Shown in pieces: positions 34,222-44,370 of a stretch of DNA of 64,000 bases. The notes below the pieces were generated by a model. The model was not told where the DNA came from. It was given only the letters and a program-made list of their open reading frames with translations, and did not search any database. The stretch is from Codonopsis lanceolata (lineage: Eukaryota > Streptophyta > Magnoliopsida > Asterales > Campanulaceae), in the NCBI GenBank assembly GCA_013146195.2, contig CM028377.1, forward strand, positions 20,424,796 through 20,488,795, given 5' to 3'. The stretch's first letter is position 1; each line of letters begins with the position of its first letter. Both the position numbers and the translations under genes were made by a program.

Positions 34222-35295
34222 CTAATCCGTAAAGCTAGGGGAAGAAGTAGGGATAGTATATCCGAAGCGGTCCACCAGATCTGCAGGAGTCAAAAGCGGG
34301 CCGGTCGTGGTATACCATTTCTGCAGAGGCTTATCAACAATAAGCTCAAACTCAGCAGGGAGCCTTTCATAGTCAGTGCCTCCGTTTATCATACCCAGGA
34401 AGCTATCTCTCAGACATTTATTAGAAACCCCTTGGTTTAGAACTTTGAGCATCATGTTTTTCAAATTTTCAATGTCAGCCTCCATTTTGGTGGGCGGGGG
34501 AGTTGGGTTTTGGTATATGCTGATAGGATTAGGGAAGGCCGGATAAATTTCTGGCTGTGGTACTGGGTAAGGATTTTGGGTAGTATTTTGAGCTCGGTAA
34601 GGATTTTGGATTGGATAAGGATAAGGATTTTGAGTAGGATAAGGATTTTGGGTTGGATAGGGATATTGGATTGGATAAGGATTTTGGGTAGGATAAGGAT
34701 ATTGGGTAGGATAAGGATATTGGGTAGGATAAGGATTTTGGGTTGGATAGGGATATTGGATTGGATAAGGATTTTAGGTTGGTGGATTATTGATGGTTTC
34801 GGCTGGGTGGCCAGGATCATTGAAAGGTAAGTAGGTAGTAACTTGGCCTGGTGGGTTATAGCTTTGTGGGTCCATATGTGGGCTATTCTGGAGCGGGTTG
34901 GTTATGGGAAAAGGGAGGTCATTTGGACTCTTGGGAATATTGGTGCTTGGGAAAGGATATGGGGAATAGGACAGGTAAGGGTTAATATTTGGGTAGTAGG
35001 GACTTGGTGGAGGATTTGGATTTGGGTAGTTGTAGTGTTTGGTGGGTTAGTGTTTGGCTGGGGGTTTGGGTTTGGAGGCATATGGGAGGTTGATGCTTCT
35101 TGGGGAATTGCAGGGGAAGAGATTACCTCACCACTGGGCTTTGGACCTTGCATAAGACTTGCTATTTGGCTTAGCAAGCGATCATTTCGTGCATCCAGAT
35201 TTTGGTCTAGCCACTGTTGCATTGCTGGAGTCGGAGCGTACCCTGGAGCCCTGTATCTGTACCCATAGCGGAATTTGCTCACTTTCGTTGCCATC
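34222..35295 (-). pseudogene. gag: gag remnant of element C fused to the post-protease linker
   Basis: The gag start is taken as the ATG at 35295 (MATKVSKFRYGYRYR), because the upstream frame to 35450 is AT-rich leader. A proline-rich region follows. At 34780-34560 a hexapeptide-type repeat (QNPYPI/QYPYPT) occurs many more times than in B. After LKNMMLKVLNQG (about 34460-34430) the frame jumps to DSFLGMINGG and WYTTTGPLLTPADLVDRFGY. The gag core, knuckle, protease and G-patch are therefore deleted, while the junction stays in frame. C would need proteins supplied by another copy. Confidence 0.75.
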
Positions 35296-35490
35296 TTGCT
35301 CGGATGCGTACCCTCGATATAATTCGCCCTTATGGTAAAGATTTTTTTTTTATTTTTTTTATTTATGGTACAGTAATGATTGATATACATTTTATTTATG
35401 CCAGAATGCAAATGAAAATTCTTAAATACATGATAAAATGCAAAATGCATGAATGAAATGCATACATTTATATTAATTTTTTTCTTTGAT

Positions 35491-35493
<3 letters not shown>

Positions 35494-35562
<69 letters not shown>
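35494..35562. repeat. (TA)n microsatellite at the right inversion junction of element C
   Basis: A 69-base alternating TA run lies between the gag leader (left, minus sense) and sequence matching intron 1 of the PMD gene in B (right; 35640-36370 aligns with about 46540-47270). The equivalent leader of E also has an (AT)n run. Confidence 0.8.
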
Positions 35563-35564
<2 letters not shown>

Positions 35565-36383
35565 TTTCTTAATTAAAAAAATCGCTTTGCTAAAAAAGAA
35601 AAAAAAACAAAACAAAACAACTGAAAAAAATATAAATAAAAATAAAAATGCATATTTTTGCATCTAAATATGTATTTTGGCATTTTAAGCATCATGAAAG
35701 TGTATGTTTTTGCATTTAAAAATATATACCGCATTTTGCATTTCGCATGCATGATAAAATAAGTGTACCTATGCATCATATTAGTAAGCATCCCATAAAT
35801 GTTTAGGCATTGCATTTGCATCAAATAAATTATATATGCATCTATCATTTGCATTTATAGTCCAATAAACTGCATTATAGCATTAGCGAAAAAGAGAATA
35901 AAGTGTCACCAATCATGAAAAGAAGATATTCTCATGGCATTTATTATATCCTTGCAGCATAGGCATGCATGAAAAGTAAATTCTGGTGCATAAAATATAT
36001 CTGTTTTGTCCTGAATGTATCCGAAAATGCGTCCGAAAATATGCCCGAAAAAATTTGCATTATGTTCTGAAAAGTCCGTCTCATAGGCATATACCATATA
36101 AAAATATTTTTAGGCCTAAAACATGCATCATATAGCCCCATTTGCATTAATTGCATAAATCATACGTAGTAGGGTCAAATAGTGACCACTAGTTCAATTA
36201 TTCATCGTAAAAATAAATTGCATAAATTTCATGCATTATTACCAAAATTACATCATTTTAGCTCATAAATTGCATGCATAAGCATTATAAGAAGTATATA
36301 TATACTCCAAAAGTCCAAAGAAGTGCAGGAATTAAGCAGATCTGAAGAAATAACCAAATGAGTTGGTGAAAGAGTATACTTAC

Positions 36384-36562
36384 ATCGGGATTCTGAAGAT
36401 TCGAGACATGTTTGTACCAATCGCGGACCAAATTGCCCCATCGTCTTTTGAGTAGAAATATTCAACATGATTCCGGATCAAAGGATGGAGTTCCTTCCTC
36501 TCTTCACCCGAATCTGGGTGCATTGGCGCCTTTCCTTTCCTAGATCTCGAAGAAGATGTCAT
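36384..36562 (-). pseudogene. PMD gene exon 1 of element C
   Basis: On the minus strand the ATG at 36562 begins MTSSSRSRKGKAPMHPDSGE and runs to a GTAAGTATAC splice donor just after 36384. It matches exon 1 of the B copy (47292-47471, MASSSRSRKGKTPMHPES). The donor is shifted by one base in phase relative to B. Downstream on the minus strand there is no exon 2. The inverted exons 2-4 lie on the plus strand about 9 kb away. Confidence 0.7.
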
Positions 36563-37299
36563 CTATTTGGAAAAACAAGCACTTTGGCGGAAAAAAACTG
36601 AGAAAAGGAGAAGAAATGGAGGAAAATGAAAAAAAAAGTCTGCTCCGACGGTTATGGAGGAAAGCTAAAGCAGAGGAGAAAGAGAGAAATGAAGGCTTCT
36701 GCCTTCATTCCCGTAAGTGAAGAGGAGGAAAAGTGAAATTTTCACTTTTCCCCTCCAAGCAACTCAAGTTTAGCACTTAAATCCTCGAAATTCCAAAATT
36801 GCAAAATGGTCTCTAGGACTTAACAGAAAGTTAACAAAAATAATTTTGTTAACCATATTTGGCGGCCATCCATCCAGGAGCAAGGAAAAGTCATATTCCC
36901 AGCAAGTCCGCCGCAAGATAAGCAGAAAAGCCAGAAAAATCGGCGGCGAAGATAAGAATTTTTGTAAAGAAAAAAAGAAAAAGAAGGAAAAAAAAAGAAA
37001 GTGAAAAGAAGAAAAGAAAATAAAGAAAGAGAAAAGAAAAAGTTCCCAGCTTGAAGAAGCAAGAGTGACAGAAATATCAAGATCAGCTGGATCAGCAGCA
37101 GCAACCAAAATATGAAAAGGTAAGAAAGGTAAAGTATTCCTATTCTACCTTCAAGAATAAAAGAAAAATCTTTTTCAAGTTTTGAAAAAACAAAAAAAAA
37201 AGAGGAATATTGAAAAAAAACAAAAAAAAAGGAATATTGAAAAAAAAAAAAAAAAGAAAAAAACAAAAAAAGAAGAAGGAAGGAAAAAGAAAAATCTCT
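36563..37299 (-). promoter_or_regulatory. Upstream (promoter/5' UTR) region of the PMD gene in element C
   Basis: This is homologous to 47472-47880 of B, including AGGACTTAACAGAAAGTTAAC-type blocks (near 36810-36850). Read on the minus strand, the part next to exon 1 is pyrimidine-rich, as in plant 5' UTRs. K-, F- and S-rich frames at 36770-37467 are homopolymer artefacts. I cannot point to a definite TATA box. Confidence 0.4.
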
Positions 37300-37650
37300 T
37301 TGCCGTATCCAGTGACGGATTTTGATCGGTTGGATACAGTTTTCGAAAAGTTTGAAGAAAGACTTTCTTTGTCGTACTCAGCGACGGATTTTGATCGGTT
37401 GAGTAAAGTTTTCGAAAATTTTGAAAATTTTCTTATTGTGTTTGACGACAAGGTATTGACCGGTTGAGCAAAGTTTTTGAAAATTCCTCTTAACGTATTT
37501 CAACGACAGGTATTGACCGGTTGAAATATGGTTTTCGAAAAACTTAAAAATCTTCATAGTGTGTTTGATGACAGGTTTTGACCAGTTGAATACGGCTTTT
37601 CGAAAAACATGAAAATCTTTTTCCGTAGTGTTCTCGAACGGGTTTTGACC
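37300..37650. repeat. Tandem array of ~55-70 bp units in the 3' region of element C
   Basis: Five to six diverged units share GACGGATTTTGATCGGTTG or GACAGGTATTGACCGGTTG followed by GTTTTCGAAAA. They occupy the place where element B has an unrelated 42-bp array. TAT elements often carry such 3' untranslated tandem repeats. Confidence 0.75.
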
Positions 37651-37987
37651 CGAAGGACATGACATCCTCCTTGGTTGTTCGTCTTGTTTAAGGCCGAACT
37701 ACATTTGGTCTGATTTCCTTTATTAAGGAATATGTAGGCAGCCTACATTAGTAGGTCTGACCATCAGAGCATTTTATTGCATATCTGCTTAAAACTACGA
37801 TAACCTGCTATAACCGACTAAAATGTCTAGGATACGGAGGTTTTGTTTGCATTATAAACTGTTGCATTATAACTGCTACCTGTTGCATCTCTCCCCCGTG
37901 TTAATTGCACGAAATTGGAGAGTCTATTTCTTATCAACGATGTTCGTCTACTCAGTAAGCTGCGGGTTACCCGTAGACTCCATCGTT

Positions 37988-37996
37988 GAGGGGCTC
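37988..37996 (+). other. Polypurine tract of element C
   Basis: GAGGGGCTC abuts the start of the 3' LTR (TGTAGACACC at 37997). The orientation fits a plus-strand element although gag and pol of C read on the minus strand. Confidence 0.6.
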
Positions 37997-39826
37997 TGTA
38001 GACACCCCAATTTCGTACCCCTGGTATGTAACATGACATGAAATATCAAGACCTGTTAAAACTTAACAAAATGTCAAGTTACAGGGTTGAAAATGCAAAA
38101 GGACAAAGCGGGATGCGCGAAACAGTGAAATGCAGGGGCTAAAGGTGCCAAAAATGAAACTACTAAAGCTAAGTTGGCGCCACCCAGGCATGAAATGGGG
38201 GTGGCGCCCAGTTTGTAAAGGGGTGGCGCCTGGTTTTGTGCTACAGTGCTCCCAAACTGCTACAGGACTGCTACAGTTCGCCGTAATGTGCAAAATCCTC
38301 TGCATTCTATACAACTGAATGAAGCACGAAGAGAGAAAATTTAATTCCCACGGTGTCCTCTCCCCAGGCTATAAATAGATCCTTCGAGGTTCATTTTCGA
38401 TCCTTCGGGGTTCATTTTCAGACAACCTTTCTTCCCCGAAGAATTCTCCGCGTCGTTGTTACGCTGGAGAAATAGAGAGCGAAGTGAGATAGTGAGCGAT
38501 CCTTCTCCAAAGCTTCGAAACCCTGCCAAATCTCCTCCAAACTTAAAAACCACTGGTTAAAGTGAGCCTTAGCCCCCCAGCTAGGTTTCCACCCTAATTC
38601 CCCGGTCCAAAAATCGTGGAAAGAGCAGTTGCTCTGCCCGATTTAAAAGGCCAAATCAGTCAGAAATAAGCCGTTATTCTACCCGATTTCCGCCTCCCTC
38701 AAGCAAACAAACCAACCAAAATAAGCCGTTACTCTGCCCGGATCCTGAGGCAAAAAGTAACTTTTGGAAGCAGTCATTCTGCCCGAATCCCCACACCACT
38801 TGATCAAAAAAAGACTCCTTCTCCCTGAAGGACAGAGCGAGCACATCCTAGTCCACCAGTAGGTAAGTTTTAAATATTTATTTGTAAAAAGTGCTACTTT
38901 CCATCCGACCTAATATAAAAATGTAAGCCGTTGTGCTGCCCGGATTTAGTTAGGAAATAGCACTAAAAAGAGCCATTATTATGGCCAAATATTTTTAAGT
39001 ATATTTGTAATCATTTGTAAAGAAACAGCTGCGAGTCCGTAAATAATGTAGCCGCGGATGTATTTGTTTTATTTCCTGTCTTTTAATGCTTTATTATTGT
39101 TAAATAAATATGACAAAAAACATACTTTAGCCAAAAACTATTTTTGAGACCGAAAGGGCGAGTTGGGTGCCTAGCACCTTCCCAACTCGTAACTTAGCCT
39201 CCGAACTCGTTTTTACAATCTCTGGTTTTCTTTTTTGGTTTTTCTTTATTTGTTCCTTAAAATAAAGATGGCGACTCTATAAAATATTTTGGATCCAGTG
39301 GGGCCTCGCAACATCTTTTCTTCCACTTTTCTGTTTTCCCCTAAAAAAGGGAGAATGAGAATGAAAAGGTGATGTATTCCTATATCCTGGTATCCCCTAA
39401 ACAAGGGATAACTTGATGCAGGAAACCCAAAGCACCCATAGTAATCTGAAATAGGCCATAAGGCTATTTTCATAAAATCCATAGTGGGGCCAAGCAACAC
39501 TCCTTTCTTGCACTTTTCCGTTTTCCCCTAAAAAAGGGAGAATGGGAATGAAAGGGTGATATATTACTATATCCTGGTATCCCCTAAACAAGGGATAACT
39601 TGATGTAGAAAACCCAAAGCTCCCATATTGGACCAAAAATCCACTGAAAGTTACCGAGGCGTATTCAAACGCGCTATCTTAGACAATACTTCTATCGCAC
39701 TTTTAATTTCGTCTTCCCCTAAACAAGGGAGGGTGGAATGAGAGCAGTGGTGTCCCGCATCCGCACGTACGCGCACCCCTATCCAAGGGCGCGTGGGGCG
39801 CAGGCGCACAATCCCGGGAACCCATA
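37997..39826 (+). repeat. 3' LTR of element C
   Basis: The LTR is 1830 bases, starting TGTAGACACCCC and ending CCCATA (a mutated CA end) before GGACC. The TATA box is at 38370-38378. A short internal duplication (TCCTTCGGGGTTCATTTTC-like, 38380-38420) is absent from the 5' LTR. It contains CTGCCCG repeats (38625-38790, 38935) and the CCCCTA/AGGG dyads (39335-39790). Confidence 0.85.
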
Positions 39827-42800
39827 GGACCGCTTCGGATATTCTATTCCTTTTCCTTCCCCTAGCTTTACGGATTGGTCATCTACTGATCTGCTCCCTA
39901 AGATTGAGGATCTCAACCCCCATATCCTCAATAATGTAAATAACCCTGTACAGTTTGCTATTAATGATAATGTTAATGTCTTTGCTTATTCCTTAGTTGC
40001 ACCTACATTAAAAGACGCATTAAATAATTATAATAATGAGTCATTTGATGAAATGAACCCAAAAGATAAAAATTATTTGCTTGAGCTCGTAAATTCAGTT
40101 GAGCACCAAGAAAAACATCATTCATCTGCAGCAACTGAAGACTTATCCACTATCAATATGGGGCTGAACAATGAAATCAAAGAAATCAAAATCGGCAGTT
40201 ACCTACAAGGCTCTGAAAGGGTAGCACTCATTGATCTCCTTAAAGAGTTCGTAGACATCTTCACACAGTCCTATGAAGATATGCCCGGGCTAGACCCATG
40301 CCAAAATATGTTGCTCGACTAATTAAGCAAAAGCTCCGCTGATTAAACTGGAATGCTCACTACAAGTAAGGGAAGAAATTATGAAGCAGTTGCACGTCAA
40401 ATTCATTCGGGTGGTAGAATACCCGATCTGGCTGTCCAATATAGTGACCGTTCCCAAGCCTAACGGGAAGGTTCGGATATGTGTGGACTTTCGTGACCTC
40501 AACAAAGCGTCGCCCAAAGATGACTTCCCTCTACCCAATATTGATATTGTGGTAGACGCCGTCGCTGTTCACAAAATAAGATCTTTCATCGACGGCATGT
40601 TGGGCTACAATCAGATCAAAATGGCAGCAGAAGACCAAGAGAAAACCTCATTCACTACTCCCTGGGAAACCTACTGCTACAATGTCATGCCATTTGGGCT
40701 AAAAAATGTCGGGGCTACATATCAAAGAGCTGCCACCACCTTCTTCCACGACATGATTCATAAAGAGATCAAGGTCTATGTCGATGACATGATCGTGCAC
40801 TCCAGCGATGCCAACGATGCCCATATCAAAGACCTTCGAAATTTTTTTCAGAAGGTTGAAGAAGCACCAAATGAAGATTAACCCCACCAAATGCACATTT
40901 GGGGTTACCAAAGGCAAAGTCCTGGGATTCATGGTAACCGAACAGGGCATCAAGATCGATCCGGCCAAAATTAAAGCCATTATAGAGATGCCGCAGCCAA
41001 AAACTCCAACCGAAGTTAAATGCTTCCTGGGCCGATTGCAGTATATCAGCCGTTTCATCAGACATCTGACATCTATATGTGAGCCCCTTTTCAAACTCCT
41101 AAAGAAAAATACTGACCAAGTCTGGAACGAGAAATGTCAGCTAGCCTTCGAGAAAATAAAAGCCTACCTTACCAATCCACCTGTGCTAGCTCCTCCCCAT
41201 ATACATAAATCGCTCCTCCTATATTTAACCATCACAACACGTCAGTAGGGCTATGCTCGCCCAAGAAAAAGAAAATTCCTACATTGAAAATGTCATAGAC
41301 TTCATAAGTAGGAAGCTGCAAGGAAACGAGCTAAATTATTCAGCGCTAGAGAAAAGCTGCACCGACCTAGTCTGGGCAACACAAAGGCTCAAGACCTATT
41401 TGCAAGGACGATCCATCAAGCTTATCTCCAGGATGGATCATATAAAATACATCTTCCGCAAGCCATCACTATCTAGATGACTGGCTAAGTGGTCATTTCT
41501 TCTCAACGAGTTTGACATAACATATGTCACACTCAAATCTATCAAAGGCAACGTAATTGTAGATCATTTAGCTGATCTACCCTTGAAAGCAGAAGATGCA
41601 ACTGAGCCTAGTTTCCCAGACGAAGGTGTCCTGGAAATTACTAACCACGACACCAGCTGGCAAATGTTCTTACTAATCGACCCAGCAAATTCCCACACTC
41701 CATTGGCCATAAGATTGGAGTTTGAATGCTCGAACAAAACTGCTGAATACAAAGCTTGTATCGCTGGCCTAGAGGAAGCCCTCCAAAAGGGAGCCAAGGA
41801 CTTGGAAGTCTATGACGACTCCGCCCTAATCATAAATCAAGTCGAAGGAAAATGGAAGACCCAGGATCCCCGGCTGCAGCTTTATCATGCAAAATTAACT
41901 ACACTCGCCACCAAATTTGATTCTATCTCGTTTCACTACTTGCCGCGGGATAGAAATCAATTTTCTAATGCCTTGGCCACTCTAGCATCGTTGGTCCAAA
42001 TTCCCCCCAAAACTCAAGTCCAGCCATTTATATTCGGGAAAAAGGTCACTCCGGCCTACTGCTTCAAAATCAACGCAGCCCCTGAAGCAGATCACGAGCC
42101 TTGGTATTCAAATATCTTAAATCTGCTTCAGAAAGGGATCTATCCTCCCAGCCTGGACAAAAGAGGGAAAGTCTCCCTGCGGAGCTGGGCATCGCAATTC
42201 GTATTTAGCGGTAGCAGCCTATACAAAAGGCATTATCAAGGCCTGAATCTATTATGCGTCGATCAAGCAAAAGCCGAGCAGATCATGGACCAACTTCATG
42301 GTGGTACCTACGGGCCCCACATGAATGGCCATATGCTATCTAAGAAAGTTATTCGGCATGGGTACTATTGGAGTACGCTAGAAATCGACTATATTCAGTG
42401 GGTGCGTCATTGCGACAAGTGCCAGCGTTTCGAAAATCTGCAGCACGTGCCTCCGCACATCTTATATAACTCCATAGTCCCCTGGCCATTTTCAACTTAG
42501 GGAATCGACGTCATAGGCCAAATTCACCCGAAGGGATCCAATGACCACAAATACGTTCTGGTAGCCGTCGACTACTTCACAAAGTGAGTGGAAGCCTCTT
42601 CCTATAAAGTTCTAAATGCTCGAAAGGTGTCCGAATTTATTCGTGCCAACATCATATATCGATACGGAGTGCCTTTCGAAATCATCTCCGACAACGGCAC
42701 GCATTTCAAAGGGGACGTGAATCGTCTGCTCGACGAATTCAAAATCCAAAGGCATAAATCCTCCCCCTACCGGCCGCAAGCAAATGGTGCCGTTGAAGCA

Positions 42801-43346
42801 GCCAATAAAACGCTGGAAAACATTATCAGAAAAATGACTGACACAGGAAGAGACTGGCCAGAAAAATTGTCGTTAGCTCTCTGGGGCTACAGCACTTCTG
42901 TCCGCACACCCACTGGGGCTACTCTGTACTCTCTAGCCTATGGCATGGAGGCAGTTCTGCCCATAGAAGTTGAAATTCCATCATTAAGAGTAATTGTGGA
43001 ATCCGGCATATTAGAAATTGATTGGGTCAAAGGGAGATACGAAGAATTAGCCCTAATCGATGAACGACGGCTGCTAGCACTGGAACACACCCGAGCATAA
43101 CAAAGGCGCATAGCCCAAGCCTTCAATAAAAAATTCAAAGGCTGCGACATCTAAGTCGGGGATCTCGTGCTTCGAGAAAAACCTCTTAGTTATGTTGATA
43201 CTAGATGAAAGTGGAAATCTCCTTGGATGGGACCGTATGTTGTTAAAGAAATCCGGTCAGGAGGGGCAGTACTCCTTACAAACCAAGAAGGAGAGGATCT
43301 TGTTCAGCCATTCAACCTCAACAAGCTCAAAAGGTACTATGCTTGA
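39827..43346 (+). pseudogene. pol: pol (RT, two RNase H, integrase) of TAT element B, broken
   Basis: It resumes the B frame interrupted at 22783. The linker is followed by a stop near 40323. RT is at 40381-40881 (KVRICVDFRDLNKA, KVYVDDMIVHS), with a frameshift near 40840. First RNase H region: 41100-41480. In the second (archaeal-type) RNase H the segment equivalent to FDGAANKRGFGIGI of C is missing near 41670, which removes its first catalytic Asp. Integrase: HCDKCQRF zinc finger near 42405-42430, a stop near 42500 and another at 42586, core EIISDNGTHFKGD at about 42680-42720, NGAVEAANKTLENII near 42785-42825. A further stop lies at 43098. The frame ends at TGA 43344-43346. About six lesions show an old copy. 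Confidence 0.85.
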
Positions 43347-44370
43347 GCCGATCTATCTGGCAGTTGTTTCCCTTTCCAGCTCGCTAGGCTGAAAACCCGA
43401 AAGGGCGGCCTAGGCAAAAGTTAGAGCCTATAAAAAAGGGAAATAAGGGCTCGCTAGGTTGAAAACCCGAAAGGGCAGCCTAGGCAAAAGTTAAAGTAGA
43501 TAAAAAAGAAAAATCAGGAGAAAAGGGGAGGGAATGCACTTTCTGAATCCTCAGCATCCGACCTCCAGTCTTCAGCATACAGAGTCTTGACTGATAGAGA
43601 AAAGAAAAACTACGACAAAAGCTCGCATTAAAGTACCAAAATATAATATAAGGTCTAAGGTGCAACTTAGGAATGACTGCTTAAGACATTTTAGATTATG
43701 CATTGATTGCCTATACATACATTCTATCTACTATTACTTGCTACCTCTACCCCCCTTGTTTCCCCCAACTATCCTTCATTTGCAGCTCAGCCCCGAAGCG
43801 GTCTATCAATGCCTGCGCCGTCTGCCCAGTCAGGCCCATATACTCCTTCTACGATGCACAGAAGAGGCTCCAGTCTCACCAGTGTGAGAAGCCCCAGAAG
43901 TGTCCTCGTCCTCATCATCGGCATCCCCATTATCTTGGATAGCAGTGTTACTTGGGCCAGCACCATCATCCCTGTAGGCAGTGCTCCGTCTGCCACATTC
44001 GATTCCGACCACTATCTGCTGCTATGTCTGATTGCGAAGAAAATGAAGAGGCTATAAAAATAGCCTCGCGGCCATTATGAAATATCAAGCACGAGGAAGA
44101 GGCGGCTGCCTCTTCCTCCTAGCAGATTATCAGAAAAGCCCGCTCAAGCTCGGAGGTGTATTCTTCTAAAATCCGTTCCTGAGCTACGGTGTGCCATTAC
44201 CCCTAGATATTGGTCTAGCTTTATTTTGTGCATGAGTATTAAGTCGGCATTTTATTTTTTTGCATCATATAAAATTATATTGCATTGCATAAAATAAATA
44301 TCTCTACAAATTTTGGTACAAGAAAAAAAAGAAAGAAAAGAAAAAGCTAATAAATGCAGGTATCTAAAAG
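43347..44370. other. Spacer between pol and the PMD gene in element B, with a 70-bp tandem duplication
   Basis: At 43379-43448 and 43449-43516 a unit beginning GCTCGCTAGG(C/T)TGAAAACCC is present twice. Element C has it once (about 28540). An acidic remnant (DADDEDEDTSGASHTGE, 43960-43880 on the minus strand) may be an extra PMD-gene exon or old coding sequence. Small frames on both strands at 43660-44057 overlap and are not convincing. Confidence 0.5.

Larger units (their letters stand above)
22784..39826 (+). mobile_element. TAT-type gypsy element C, nested in B, internally inverted
   Basis: It is bounded by same-family LTRs, both in plus orientation (from 22784, and 37997-39826), and by the near-identical target duplication GGACT/GGACC. 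The interior does not match the LTR direction. Pol and gag lie on the minus strand (28739-35295), PMD exons 2-4 on the plus strand (25801-27658), yet PMD exon 1 (36384-36562, minus), the tandem array and PPT fit a plus element. This indicates inversion of roughly 25660-35560. The gag core and protease are deleted. A LINE sits in the left LTR and a scaffold gap with duplicated flanks lies in pol. Confidence 0.75.

Noticed and set aside
34510..34830. Plus-strand frame with repeated W-I-R-I-L-G peptides
   Set aside because: It is the shadow of the minus-strand gag proline repeat. The QNPYP frame matches gag of B, and this one matches nothing.
36770..37467. Long F/S-rich and K-rich frames on both strands
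   Set aside because: They are caused by A/T homopolymer tracts upstream of the PMD exon, with no domain or conservation in the B copy.
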